In this document: positions 1-8,031 of the stretch, piece after piece | Position numbering within the stretch: position 1 is the first letter of the stretch | Layout: every line of letters begins with the position of its first letter | Source: Syntrophales bacterium | GTDB taxonomy: Bacteria; Desulfobacterota; Syntrophia; Syntrophales; UBA2210 | DNA length: 64,000 nt | Direction of reading: 5' to 3' | NCBI GenBank assembly: GCA_023228425.1 | Contig: JALOBE010000008.1 | Span: forward strand, 1-64,000 | Program-made: the position numbers and the translations under genes | Notes under the pieces: generated by a model | Database searches by the model: none | What the model saw: only the letters and a program-made list of their open reading frames with translations | What the model was told of the DNA's origin: nothing

Positions 1-765
1 AGAAAGCCCAAGGAGCACGCCGTCATAGCTGAAATTGACGGCATCGTAAGCTACGGGGACGACATCAAGGGTAAGCGACAGGTGATCATAACCCCTGATG
101 TGGGGGAACCCAAGGAATATCTCATTCCCAAGGGCAAACACGTCAGCGTCCAGGAGGGAGACATGGTGATCGCCGGTCAGTCTCTCATGGAGGGGGCCAG
201 CAATCCCCACGACATCCTGACTATAAAGGGCGACAAGGAACTGGCCCGTTACCTGGTGGATGAAGTGCAGGAAGTCTACCGACTTCAGGGAGTCAAGATC
301 AACGACAAGCATATCGAGATAATTGTACGACAGATGCTTCGAAAGATCCGTATTGTCGATCCCGGCGATACGAAATTCCTCGGTGACGAGCAGGCCGACC
401 GTTTGCGTTTCGAGGATGAAAACAACAGGATCATGGCAAAAGGCGGCAAACCCGCCACGGGAGAGCCCCTCCTGCTTGGTATTACCAAGGCGTCTCTCAG
501 TACGAACAGCTTCATTTCCGCCGCCTCCTTCCAGGAGACGACCCGGGTGCTCACCGAGGCGGCCTTGTCGGGCAAGGTGGATCACCTGCGGGGTTTGAAG
601 GAAAACGTCATCATGGGACGACTGATCCCGGCGGGTACGGGACTTGCCGCCTACAGAAAACTCGGCATCAGGGTCATCGGGTCCGAGGATGAATCAGAGG
701 GGGATACCGCGCAAATAAATGGGGGAATTGACGAGAAAACCCTTGACAGCGGGGCCGTGAATTGA
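1..765 (+). CDS. rpoC: RNA polymerase beta' subunit, C-terminal part
   Basis: The open frame enters from the left edge and stops with TGA at 763-765, leaving 254 residues of the carboxy end of the largest RNA polymerase subunit. The stretch LKENVIMGRLIPAGTG (codons around 598-645) is the conserved C-terminal segment of bacterial beta', which helps form the active-centre and secondary-channel side of the core enzyme. The first residues (RKPKEHAVIAEIDG) are also typical of the family, so there is no doubt about frame. The tail ends in a short acidic extension. It is followed after 66 bases by rpsL, the usual rpoBC-rpsL junction, so it is probably the upstream part of the same transcript. The true start lies outside the window. 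Confidence 0.97.
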   Translation, partial: RKPKEHAVIAEIDGIVSYGDDIKGKRQVIITPDVGEPKEYLIPKGKHVSVQEGDMVIAGQSLMEGASNPHDILTIKGDKELARYLVDEVQEVYRLQGVKINDKHIEIIVRQMLRKIRIVDPGDTKFLGDEQADRLRFEDENNRIMAKGGKPATGEPLLLGITKASLSTNSFISAASFQETTRVLTEAALSGKVDHLRGLKENVIMGRLIPAGTGLAAYRKLGIRVIGSEDESEGDTAQINGGIDEKTLDSGAVN

Positions 766-831
766 TAGATACCAGCGTCTTTGCTGTTGATAAAAACGTT
801 CCTGCGCGGCAGAGGGGTACAGGGAGGAAGA

Positions 832-1203
832 ATGCCGACAATTAACCAGTTGATCAGAAAAGGGAGAAAAACGCCGAAGAAGACAACGGCGGTCCCTGCC
901 CTCAGGGGGTGTCCCCAGCGCCGGGGCGTTTGCGTCAGGGTATACACGACGACACCCAAGAAGCCTAATTCGGCTTTGAGGAAAGTGGCTCGTGTTCGCT
1001 TGACCAGCGGCTATGAAGTAACATCCTACATACCCGGGATCGGTCATAATCTACAGGAGCATTCCGTTGTTCTTTTACGGGGTGGCAGAGTGAAGGATCT
1101 TCCCGGCGTACGGTACCATATCGTGCGGGGGGCCCTTGACGCCGTCGGTGTGCAGGACAGGAAACAGGGCCGGTCCAAATACGGTGCCAAAAGACCGAAA
1201 TAA
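832..1203 (+). CDS. rpsL: 30S ribosomal protein S12
   Basis: A 123-residue protein that matches S12, the decoding-centre protein of the small subunit. The start ATG at 832 gives the canonical MPTINQL beginning and has a GGGAGGAAG ribosome-binding site at 822-830; an in-frame TTG at 781 would only add a non-conserved extension. TTPKKPNSALRKV and GGRVKDLPGVRYH carry the two lysines (K43, K88) whose change gives streptomycin resistance, and both are wild type here. It is the first gene of the str set and lies 66 bases after rpoC. Confidence 0.98.
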   Translation: MPTINQLIRKGRKTPKKTTAVPALRGCPQRRGVCVRVYTTTPKKPNSALRKVARVRLTSGYEVTSYIPGIGHNLQEHSVVLLRGGRVKDLPGVRYHIVRGALDAVGVQDRKQGRSKYGAKRPK

Positions 1204-1227
1204 TCTCGAAGAAGCAGGGATGGATGT

Positions 1228-1698
1228 ATGCCGAGAAGACGAGACGTAGCGAAACGAAAAGTGATGCCGGATCAAAAGTACAACAACGTGCTGATTGCCC
1301 GGTTCATCAACAATCTTTTGAAGCGAGGCAAAAAGAGCGTTGCGGAGTCGATACTGTACGACTCGCTCGATCTTGTGGAAGAGCGCATGAAGGAATCACC
1401 GCTGTCAGTGTTTGAGCGGGCCCTCGAGAACGTAAAACCTGTTCTTGAGGTTAAATCGAAGAGGGTGGGCGGCGCCACCTACCAGGTTCCGACGGAAGTG
1501 AGACCCGATCGACGTATTGCCCTTGCCATTCGATGGATAATAGGGAACGCGAAAAGCCGTCCCGGGAGAAGCATGGAGGAAAAACTCGCGGCCGAATTCA
1601 TGGATGCCGCAAGCAACCGGGGTGCCTCCGTAAAGAAAAGAGAGGATACCCACAAGATGGCCGAGGCAAACAAGGCCTTCGCTCATTACCGGTTCTGA
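1228..1698 (+). CDS. rpsG: 30S ribosomal protein S7
   Basis: A 156-residue protein beginning MPRRRDVAKR, the full normal length for S7, which nucleates folding of the 16S rRNA 3' major domain and lines the E site. Conserved blocks include LKRGKKSVAE, VGGATYQVP and the C-terminal THKMAEANKAFAHYRF. It follows rpsL by 24 bases. In most bacteria fusA would come next; here the stop codon is followed 5 bases later by an inverted-repeat element and no fusA is present before tuf. Confidence 0.98.
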   Translation: MPRRRDVAKRKVMPDQKYNNVLIARFINNLLKRGKKSVAESILYDSLDLVEERMKESPLSVFERALENVKPVLEVKSKRVGGATYQVPTEVRPDRRIALAIRWIIGNAKSRPGRSMEEKLAAEFMDAASNRGASVKKREDTHKMAEANKAFAHYRF

Positions 1699-1703
1699 AG
1701 AAT

Positions 1704-1858
1704 GACTGCTTTGTACAATGGTACCGGAGGCATGTCTCCGGCACTATAGCCGGATGCTTGATTGCGCTCTTTCCTTCGTCGTTGCGGCGTACCCCACAGT
1801 ACACCTCATTCTTCAGGATGTGCGCGCCTTGCCTCAAGGAACTTTTTACAAAGCCGTC
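1704..1858 (-). repeat. MITE-like inverted-repeat element, copy A (155 bp)
   Basis: The element is bounded by imperfect inverted ends, GACTGCTTTGTACAA at 1704-1718 and TTTTACAAAGCCGTC at 1844-1858. Read on the minus strand it is clearly similar over its whole length to the element at 59289-59443, which has exactly the same length (155 bp). It contains an internal hairpin with CCGGAG and CTCCGG arms, also kept in the other copies. The conserved outside flank, TCCGAT then GAGGAC on the minus strand, is also present. It carries no credible coding sequence. It sits 5 bp after rpsG in the place where fusA is expected. Confidence 0.8.
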
Positions 1859-2040
1859 CTCTATCGGACGTTTTTCGACTTCATCAAGAATGTTCGTTGC
1901 CTGAAACCGCCCTGCGTCAGGGTGGCGGCTGAGCCGGCAGAGTTTTACAGTCGAGGTTGTTCCGTACCGTCGGAATTGATTGAATTGTCTGTTTTACGCA
2001 CGGGTGATAGCGCCCATTTTAACTAAAGGAGGCATTGGTT
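1859..2040 (+). other. Intergenic leader before tuf
   Basis: There is no gene here. The segment after repeat copy A contains a hairpin-forming stretch around 1908-1930 (CCGCCCTG, then CAGGGTGGCGG) and ends with a near-perfect ribosome-binding site AAAGGAGG at 2025-2032, 8 bases before the tuf ATG. It is AT-richer from 1975 onward and may hold a promoter for tuf, but no convincing -35/-10 pair was found. Confidence 0.4.
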
Positions 2041-3234
2041 ATGGCGAAGAAAAAATTTGAAAGGAAAAAGCCCCATCTCAATATTGGGACAATCGGCCAT
2101 GTCGATCACGGCAAAACAACCTTGACTGCCGCGATAACAAAGCACCTGTCCTCAAAGGGCCTTGCCGATTTCATGGCCTTTGAGCAGATCGACAATGCGC
2201 CCGAGGAGAAGGAGCGAGGCGTAACCATCAACATCTCTCACGTTGAATACGAAACGGACAAGCGCCACTATGCGCACGTGGATTGCCCCGGTCACGCCGA
2301 CTATATAAAGAACATGATTTCGGGAGCCGCCCACATGGACGGAACCATTCTGGTCGTTGCCGCCTCCGACGGACCCATGCCCCAGACTCGTGAGCATATA
2401 CTCCTCGCCCGCCAGGTGCAGGTTCCCTATATAGTTGTGTTCATGAACAAGGTTGACCTTGTCGATGATCCTGAACTGCTGGACCTTGTCGAACTGGAAC
2501 TGCGAGAGCTTCTCACGGCCTACGAGTTTCCCGGCGATGAACTGCCTATCATCCGCGGTTCCGCCCTGAAGGCACTTGAGACGGACGATCCGAATTCAGA
2601 GGATGCCAGGTGCATCAAGGAACTGATGGATGCCGTCGACACCTTTATTCCCGAACCTGTGAGAGACACGGATAAACCCTTCCTCATGCCCATAGGCGAT
2701 GTTTTCACCATATCGGGCAGGGGTACCGTTGTGACGGGAAGAATCGATCGTGGCATCATCAGAACCGGCGAGGAAGTTGAAGTGGTCGGTATCCGGCCCA
2801 CTTTCAAGACGGTCTGCACCGGTGTCGAGATGTTCAGAAAGACCCTCGACGAAGGCCGTGCGGGAGATGACGTGGGCGTTCTTCTCAGAGGGACCAAGCG
2901 GGAAGAAGTGGAGCGGGGCCAGGTCGTGGCAAAGCCCGGTTCGATCACTCCCCATACGAAATTTGTGGCCCAGGTCTATGTTCTGACCAAGGAAGAGGGC
3001 GGACGACACACCCCCTTCTTCGAAGGCTACCGGCCGCAGTTTTACTTCAGAACGACAGACGTGACGGGCGTCGCGCACCTTCCCGAAGGAGTCGAGATGG
3101 TCATGCCCGGCGATAACGTCGAGCTGAGGGGAGAGTTGATCACGCCCATAGCCATGGAAGAACAACTCCGGTTCGCTATCCGTGAAGGCGGCAGAACCGT
3201 CGGCGCGGGCGTCGTCAGCAAGATTCTGGAATAA
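2041..3234 (+). CDS. tuf: Translation elongation factor Tu
   Basis: A 397-residue protein starting MAKKKFERKKPHLN; the ATG at 2041 is preferred over an in-frame start two codons earlier because of the AAAGGAGG site 8 bases upstream. The GTP-binding motifs are complete: GHVDHGKT (19-26), RGVTI with the switch threonine at 62, DCPGH (81-85) and NKVD (136-139). Domains 2 and 3 follow with the usual GRGTVVTGRI and FRTTDVTG segments. The protein delivers aminoacyl-tRNA to the ribosomal A site. It leads directly into rpsJ as in many proteobacteria, but its usual upstream partner fusA is missing from this locus. Confidence 0.98.
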   Translation: MAKKKFERKKPHLNIGTIGHVDHGKTTLTAAITKHLSSKGLADFMAFEQIDNAPEEKERGVTINISHVEYETDKRHYAHVDCPGHADYIKNMISGAAHMDGTILVVAASDGPMPQTREHILLARQVQVPYIVVFMNKVDLVDDPELLDLVELELRELLTAYEFPGDELPIIRGSALKALETDDPNSEDARCIKELMDAVDTFIPEPVRDTDKPFLMPIGDVFTISGRGTVVTGRIDRGIIRTGEEVEVVGIRPTFKTVCTGVEMFRKTLDEGRAGDDVGVLLRGTKREEVERGQVVAKPGSITPHTKFVAQVYVLTKEEGGRHTPFFEGYRPQFYFRTTDVTGVAHLPEGVEMVMPGDNVELRGELITPIAMEEQLRFAIREGGRTVGAGVVSKILE

Positions 3235-3267
3235 AATCGAAACAGTATTTCGGGTTAACAGGAACTC

Positions 3268-3576
3268 ATGGAAAATCAAAAGATACGCATCAGGCTCAAA
3301 TCCTACGATTACAAGCTGCTCGACCGGTCGGCGGAAGATATCGTAGAAACGGCGAAGAGAACGGGAGCCCGTGTTGCGGGGCCGATCCCGCTCCCCACGG
3401 ACATCAACCGATACTGCGTGAACCGGTCGCCCCATGTGGATAAAAAATCCAGGGAGCAGTTCGAGATCCGGACGCACAAGAGACTGATCGACATAATCGA
3501 GCCCACACAGGCAACCGTCGACACGTTGATGAAACTCGACCTGTCGGCCGGTGTTGATGTGGAAATCAAATTGTAA
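3268..3576 (+). CDS. rpsJ: 30S ribosomal protein S10
   Basis: A 102-residue protein starting MENQKIRIRLKSYDY, matching S10/NusE in length and in the blocks GPIPLPT, VNRSPHVDKKSREQFE and THKRLIDI. S10 sits in the 30S head and, as NusE, joins antitermination complexes with NusB and NusG. It is the first gene of the S10 set, 33 bases after tuf, with an AACAGGA ribosome-binding site before ATG 3268. Confidence 0.97.
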   Translation: MENQKIRIRLKSYDYKLLDRSAEDIVETAKRTGARVAGPIPLPTDINRYCVNRSPHVDKKSREQFEIRTHKRLIDIIEPTQATVDTLMKLDLSAGVDVEIKL

Positions 3577-3589
3577 CGATAGACAATGC

Positions 3590-3628
3590 GGGGAGATGGT
3601 GAGGGATTACAGCCAATCTCCTCCTTTT
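3590..3628 (+). terminator. Possible hairpin with T-run between rpsJ and rplC
   Basis: GGAGAT at 3592-3597 can pair with ATCTCC at 3616-3621 across a 17-base loop that may shorten with GG/CC pairing, and CTTTTTC follows. It lies in the largest gap of the S10 set (75 bases). It could be a partial terminator, an attenuation or regulatory hairpin, or chance; the stem is short, so confidence is low. Confidence 0.3.
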
Positions 3629-3660
3629 TCTTACACAGGGTTTAGGGAACAGTGTCGGCT

Positions 3661-4287
3661 ATGAAACGGGGATTGATAGGCAAGAAACTGGGTATGACCC
3701 AGATATTTTGGGAGGATGGCTCTGTCATTCCTGTGACGGTCGTGGAAGCGGGGCCTTGTGTGGTCATCCAGAAAAAAACAAAGGAAACAGACGGATACGG
3801 GGCGGTGCAGATCGGATTTGAGCGGCGCAGAGAAAAACGGACCACCAAGCCCCTGCAGGGGCACTTCAAGAAAGCCGACAAGGGTTTTTTCAGGGTCCTC
3901 AAGGAGATCAGAACCGAAACTCCGGAAGATTACGAAGTCGGGCAGGAATTAAGGGCGGACATTTTTTCCATCGGTGATCGCGTCGATGTGGTGGGAACTA
4001 CCAAGGGTAAAGGTTTTGCCGGTGTCATCAAGCGGCATGGCTTCGGTGGCGGCAGGGCCTCCCATGGATCCATGTTTCACCGGGCCCCGGGTTCAATCGG
4101 TGCCAGCGCATCTCCCGCGAGAGTATTCAAGGGGACCAAGCTTCCCGGCCACGCGGGGAATAGCCACAAGACGGCTCAAAACCTGGTCGTCGTGGGCGTC
4201 AGGCCCGAGAGCAATCTGATTCTCGTCAAGGGTGCCGTTCCGGGCAGCACCAGCGGTATCGTCTTCATCAAGGACGCCGTTAAATAG
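3661..4287 (+). CDS. rplC: 50S ribosomal protein L3
   Basis: A 208-residue protein starting MKRGLIGKKLGMTQIF, the normal L3 beginning. An upstream in-frame GTG at 3652 would add three residues but leaves only 3 bases to the AGGGA site, so ATG 3661 is preferred. The central KGKGFAGVIKRHGFGGG block and GSIGASASPARVFKG, which includes the residue region methylated in some bacteria and reaching toward the peptidyl-transferase centre, are present. L3 is one of the first proteins to bind 23S rRNA. It is followed 20 bases later by rplD. Confidence 0.97.
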   Translation: MKRGLIGKKLGMTQIFWEDGSVIPVTVVEAGPCVVIQKKTKETDGYGAVQIGFERRREKRTTKPLQGHFKKADKGFFRVLKEIRTETPEDYEVGQELRADIFSIGDRVDVVGTTKGKGFAGVIKRHGFGGGRASHGSMFHRAPGSIGASASPARVFKGTKLPGHAGNSHKTAQNLVVVGVRPESNLILVKGAVPGSTSGIVFIKDAVK

Positions 4288-4307
4288 GATTTTTTGGAGA
4301 GAGCGTG

Positions 4308-4931
4308 ATGGCCCTTCAGGCAGTATACGACATAAACAGAAACGAGGTCGGCGAGGTTGATCTTGACGATCGCGTGTTTGCGGTTCCCGTCAATACCGAC
4401 GTCATCTATGAAGTTGTGACCATGCAGCGGGCACAGCGAAGGAGCGGTACGGCATCGACAAAGCGTAGGGGCGACGTGCACGGAGGCGGGAAAAAACCCT
4501 GGAGGCAGAAGGGAACCGGAAGGGCGCGGGCTGGAACCATACGTTCACCTCTCTGGAAGGGGGGCGGTGTTGTTTTCGGTCCCCATCCCCGCAGTTACTC
4601 CTTCAAGGTTCCGAGGAAAGTACGCAAGGCGGCTCTCAAGTCTGCGTTGAGCATGAAGTTGAAAGAAAACCAGCTGATTATTCTCAGGGAATTTCCCATG
4701 GAAGAAATCAGAACAAAGCGGTTCAAGGAAGTAATGGATCGCTTCGAACTGGCAAAAACACTCTTTGTGCTGGACAGGGAGGATACAGTTCTTGACAAAT
4801 CGTCCCGGAACATACCCGATGTCAAGATGATGAGGGCTGAAGGCATCAACGTCTATGACCTGTTGCGCTACGACACGGTGGTTCTCATGGAGCCGTCGGT
4901 AAAAATGATAGAGGGGGCGTTGTTGTCATGA
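4308..4931 (+). CDS. rplD: 50S ribosomal protein L4
   Basis: A 207-residue protein (a GTG at 4305 directly before the ATG is an alternative start). The long extended loop that lines the peptide exit tunnel is recognisable from GTASTKRRGDVHGGGKKPW through the GTGRARAG and SPLWKGGG segments. In enterobacteria L4 represses its own operon by binding the S10 leader; nothing in this sequence shows whether that applies here. The gene overlaps the start of rplW by 4 bases (ATGA), indicating translational coupling. Confidence 0.97.
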   Translation: MALQAVYDINRNEVGEVDLDDRVFAVPVNTDVIYEVVTMQRAQRRSGTASTKRRGDVHGGGKKPWRQKGTGRARAGTIRSPLWKGGGVVFGPHPRSYSFKVPRKVRKAALKSALSMKLKENQLIILREFPMEEIRTKRFKEVMDRFELAKTLFVLDREDTVLDKSSRNIPDVKMMRAEGINVYDLLRYDTVVLMEPSVKMIEGALLS

Positions 4932-5218
4932 TGGAATTGTATTCAGTCATAAAGCGGCCCCTGATAACGGAAAAAAGTACGATTTTGCGTGAGCAGGACA
5001 ATGCCTATGTCTTTGAGATAGATCGTTCCGCTACGAAGATAGACGTAAGACGGGCCGTGGAAAAGATTTTCAAGGTCAGGGTGGCTGATGTACGTACCGT
5101 CAATATGCGGGGAAAGACAAAGCGCCGCGGAAGAATAGTCGGCAGGCGAAATCACTGGAAGAAGGCGATTGTCACCCTTGCTCCGGGCAACACGATCGAA
5201 CTCTTTGAAGGCGTATAA
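4928..5218 (+). CDS. rplW: 50S ribosomal protein L23
   Basis: A 96-residue protein (95 if the second ATG at 4931 is used) with the signature YSVIKRPLITEKST and the C-terminal region RGKTKRRGRIVGRRNHWKKA. L23 lies at the polypeptide exit and is the docking point for trigger factor and signal-recognition particle. Its start overlaps the rplD stop, and rplB follows after 14 bases. Confidence 0.97.
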   Translation: MMELYSVIKRPLITEKSTILREQDNAYVFEIDRSATKIDVRRAVEKIFKVRVADVRTVNMRGKTKRRGRIVGRRNHWKKAIVTLAPGNTIELFEGV

Positions 5219-5232
5219 AAGGACAATGGTAC

Positions 5233-6057
5233 ATGGGGATTAAAACGTATAAGCCGACATCGCCGGGAAGGCGGCTGCAGACGGGGGCGTCCTTTGAAGA
5301 AATAACCGGTTGCGCTTCCGAAAAGTCGTTGCTGCGGCCCCTGAAGAAATCGGGAGGGCGCAACAACTACGGAAGGATGACAAGCCGCTACAAGGGTGGA
5401 GGGCACAAGCGCGCGTACCGGCTGATTGATTTCAAGCGGGAGAAAACAGACATACCGGCCCGGGTTGTGGCCATCGAATACGACCCGAATCGCTCTTCTC
5501 GTATCGCGCTTCTCTCTTACCGTGACGGGGAAAAACGCTACATACTGGCTCCCGTGGGTCTGCAGCCCGGAGATACCGTCATCAGCAGCGAAAGTGCCGA
5601 CGTTAAGCCCGGAAACGCCCTGCCCCTGAAGAGCATCCCCCTGGGTACGCTGATTCACAACCTTGAGCTTAAGATCGGCAAAGGGGGGCAGATAATCAGG
5701 AGTGCGGGATCCTACGGCCAGTTGATGGCAAAGGAGGGCTCATACGCGCTGATTCGTCTTCCTTCGGGCGAAGTCCGCAAGGTACGGATCGAATGTAAGG
5801 CGACCATCGGCCAGGTTGGAAATATCGAGCACGAGAATATCAGTCTCGGCAAGGCCGGAAGGGCGCGATGGCTTGGAATCCGTCCGCATGTCAGGGGTGT
5901 CGTCAAGAACCCCGTGGATCATCCCATGGGCGGAGGGGAGGGAAAGTCGTCCGGCGGTCGTCATCCCTGTACACCTTGGGGCGTTCCCACGAAGGGCTAC
6001 AAGACACGAAAGCGCAGCAAGGAATCCGACAAATATATCGTGAAGAAGAGAGGTTAA
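5233..6057 (+). CDS. rplB: 50S ribosomal protein L2
   Basis: A 274-residue protein of normal L2 length beginning MGIKTYKPTSPGRR. The SGGRNNYGRMTSRYKGGGHK block and the NPVDHPMGGGEGKSSGG motif, which contains the histidine required for peptidyl-transferase activity, are intact. L2 bridges the subunits and contacts the catalytic centre of 23S rRNA. It is followed almost directly by rpsS, whose GTG start is 2 bases after the stop. Confidence 0.98.
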   Translation: MGIKTYKPTSPGRRLQTGASFEEITGCASEKSLLRPLKKSGGRNNYGRMTSRYKGGGHKRAYRLIDFKREKTDIPARVVAIEYDPNRSSRIALLSYRDGEKRYILAPVGLQPGDTVISSESADVKPGNALPLKSIPLGTLIHNLELKIGKGGQIIRSAGSYGQLMAKEGSYALIRLPSGEVRKVRIECKATIGQVGNIEHENISLGKAGRARWLGIRPHVRGVVKNPVDHPMGGGEGKSSGGRHPCTPWGVPTKGYKTRKRSKESDKYIVKKRG

Positions 6058-6059
6058 AC

Positions 6060-6344
6060 GTGGCGCGTTCGGTAAAGAAAGGTCCCTACATCGAAGAAAA
6101 GCTTCTGAAAAAAGTGCGTAAGGCCGAAGAAGCGGGGAGTAGAGCGGTAATAAAAACGTGGTCCCGCCGTTCCACGATTACCCCCGAACTGCTCGGGCAT
6201 ACCTTCGCGGTGCATAACGGGAAAAAGTTTATCCCCGTGTATGTAACGGAAAACATGGTGGGCCACAAACTCGGCGAATTTGCTCCCACACGCACATTTT
6301 ACGGTCACGCAGGGGATAGAAAATCGAAACTGAGGAAGAGATAA
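6060..6344 (+). CDS. rpsS: 30S ribosomal protein S19
   Basis: A 94-residue protein beginning at GTG 6060 with MARSVKKGPYIEEKL, the S19 consensus; the open frame extends much further upstream inside rplB but that part is not conserved. Blocks IKTWSRRSTITPELLGHTFAVHNG (split across positions 6151-6220) and LGEFAPTRTFYGH are diagnostic. S19 forms a complex with S13 in the 30S head near the A-site tRNA. Confidence 0.97.
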   Translation: MARSVKKGPYIEEKLLKKVRKAEEAGSRAVIKTWSRRSTITPELLGHTFAVHNGKKFIPVYVTENMVGHKLGEFAPTRTFYGHAGDRKSKLRKR

Positions 6345-6378
6345 CGAAGCGTCAACGACAGGTACGGGGTTGCAGGAC

Positions 6379-6711
6379 ATGCAAGCGAAAGCCATAGCCA
6401 AATATGTGCGCATATCACCGCAGAAGGTATCATTGGTGATTGACCTGATCCGCGGAAAGCGGATCGAGGAAGCCGAGACGGTACTGAAATTTACGGAGAA
6501 AAAAGCGGCGCAGATCATCGGAAAGCTGTTGAAGTCGGCTGTTGCCAACGCGGCACAGAATCCCAACATGGATGAATCCGTCCTCTACGTGAAAGAAGCC
6601 TATGTTGGCCCCGGGCCCACGCTGAAACGGTGGCGGTCGCGGGCGCAGGGAAGAGTGGCGCCGATACGAAAAAAGACCAGCAACATCACCGTAATAGTGG
6701 CGGAACGGTAA
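6379..6711 (+). CDS. rplV: 50S ribosomal protein L22
   Basis: A 110-residue protein with AKYVRISPQKVSLVIDLIRG and the C-terminal beta hairpin region WRSRAQGRVAPIRKKTSNITV that lines the exit tunnel, where macrolide-resistance changes occur in other species. ATG 6379 gives the length usual for the family; an in-frame TTG at 6370, preceded by a purine-rich stretch, is a possible alternative start. rpsC follows after 19 bases. Confidence 0.96.
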   Translation: MQAKAIAKYVRISPQKVSLVIDLIRGKRIEEAETVLKFTEKKAAQIIGKLLKSAVANAAQNPNMDESVLYVKEAYVGPGPTLKRWRSRAQGRVAPIRKKTSNITVIVAER

Positions 6712-6730
6712 CGGTTGAGGAGGTGAGGCC

Positions 6731-7378
6731 TTGGGCCAGAAAGTAAATCCGATCGGATTCAGGCTGGGGATCAACAAAACGTGGAATTCCCGATGGTTTG
6801 CGGGTAAGAACTACAGCAAGCTGTTGCATGAGGATATCAAGATCAGGAACTTCCTGAAAAAGAAATTTTATCATGCCGGCATATCGAAAATTGAAATTGA
6901 GCGGGCTGCGGAAAAAGCAAAAATAAATATTTACACGGCCAGGCCCGGTATCATCATCGGCAGGAAGGGTTCGGAAATTGAAAAGATCAAGGCCGAACTC
7001 GAGCGGTTCATGTCCGGTGAGGCCATCATCAATATACTCGAGGTGCGCAAGCCCGAGGTGGATGCGCAGCTTGTGGCGGAAAATATAGCGCTGCAGTTGG
7101 AACGCCGGGTCGCTTTTCGACGGGCGATGAAGCGAGGCGTTCAGACAGCCATGAAATTCGGTGCCCAGGGAATCAGGGTTACCTGTGCGGGACGGCTCGG
7201 TGGTGCCGAGATGGCGCGGCGGGAATGGTATCGCGAAGGCCGCGTGCCTCTTCATACGTTGCGGGCGGACATTGATTACGGATTGGCGGAGGCGAACACG
7301 ACCTACGGGAGGATCGGGGTCAAGGTGCTCATATTCCACGGAGAAGTGTTGCCCGAGGGAAAAGCGGCGACTACCTAG
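6731..7378 (+). CDS. rpsC: 30S ribosomal protein S3
   Basis: A 215-residue protein that starts with TTG 6731 (MGQKVNPIGFRLG), with a good GAGGAGG site upstream. The KH RNA-binding motif IIGRKG is at residues 75-80 and the C-terminal domain has RTTYGRIGVKV-like ANTTYGRIGVKVLIFHGEV. S3 lies at the mRNA entrance and contributes to helicase activity. Its stop codon TAG (7376-7378) is part of the CTAG that opens the first unit of a 92-bp tandem repeat, so the end of the protein may have been set when that repeat arose. Confidence 0.97.
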   Translation: MGQKVNPIGFRLGINKTWNSRWFAGKNYSKLLHEDIKIRNFLKKKFYHAGISKIEIERAAEKAKINIYTARPGIIIGRKGSEIEKIKAELERFMSGEAIINILEVRKPEVDAQLVAENIALQLERRVAFRRAMKRGVQTAMKFGAQGIRVTCAGRLGGAEMARREWYREGRVPLHTLRADIDYGLAEANTTYGRIGVKVLIFHGEVLPEGKAATT

Positions 7379-7558
7379 TGCCGTGTGAAACCAAAATTTT
7401 AGGTCAGATTCCGCCGCGTGGGGCGCGAGTTGCGTTACCCGGGGAAAGAGTAAGCGTGACACGGTGCTAGTGCCGTGTGAAACCAAAATTTTGGGTGAGA
7501 TTCTGCCGCGTGGGGCGCGAGTTGCGCTACCCGGGGAAAGAATAAGCGTGATCCGGTG
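7375..7558 (+). repeat. Tandem duplication of a 92-bp unit between rpsC and rplP
   Basis: Unit 1 is 7375-7466 and unit 2 is 7467-7558. Both open with CTAGTGCCGTGTGAAACC and are identical at all but about seven positions, with no gaps. Each carries AAAATTTT and the run GCCGCGTGGGGCGCGAG. No ribosomal gene has been duplicated: the unit has no similarity to the ends of rpsC or rplP that can be seen. The insertion separates two genes that normally abut, yet rplP keeps its own start and the operon direction is unchanged. Confidence 0.9.
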
Positions 7559-7602
7559 CGGTCACAAGGTGAAACGGGTACGGTCAGACAGGACGGGAAA
7601 TT

Positions 7603-8031
7603 ATGCTGGCTCCAAAACGAGTAAAATACCGAAAAGCACAGAAAATGAGGGGTTCCCTGGGGGGTAAGGCCCAGCGAGGGAACAAGGTTGACTTCGGTGA
7701 GTATGGGTTGCAAGCCGTTGAAAACGGCCAGATCACGGCTCGCCAGATCGAGGCCGCCCGTATCGCCATTACTCGCCACGTCAGGCGCGGAGGCAAGGTC
7801 TGGATACGCATATTCCCCCATAAACCCATAACCAGGAAGCCTCTTGAAACGCGAATGGGGAAGGGGAAGGGTTCTCCGGAAGAATGGGTTGCCGTCGTCA
7901 GGAGAGGAGCCGTTCTCTATGAAATGGAAGGAATCCCCAAGGAAATCGCCCGCGAGGCCTTCAAGCTGGCGGCCCAGAAACTTCCCGTAGCGACGAAATT
8001 CCTATCCCGGGAGATATTGGATGAAGTCTAA
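7603..8031 (+). CDS. rplP: 50S ribosomal protein L16
   Basis: A 142-residue protein starting MLAPKRVKYRKAQK, with GGKAQRGNKVDFGEYGL, the IFPHKPITRKPLETRMGKGKG block and the C-terminal FKLAAQKLPV helix. L16 organises the A-site region of the large subunit and is among the last proteins added in assembly. It is separated from rpsC by 224 bases of mostly repeated sequence, and overlaps the start of rpmC by 11 bases. Confidence 0.97.
   Translation: MLAPKRVKYRKAQKMRGSLGGKAQRGNKVDFGEYGLQAVENGQITARQIEAARIAITRHVRRGGKVWIRIFPHKPITRKPLETRMGKGKGSPEEWVAVVRRGAVLYEMEGIPKEIAREAFKLAAQKLPVATKFLSREILDEV

Noticed and set aside
2596..3477. 293-codon minus-strand frame opposite tuf
   Set aside because: Shadow of the highly biased tuf codons; no motif and no ribosome-binding site.
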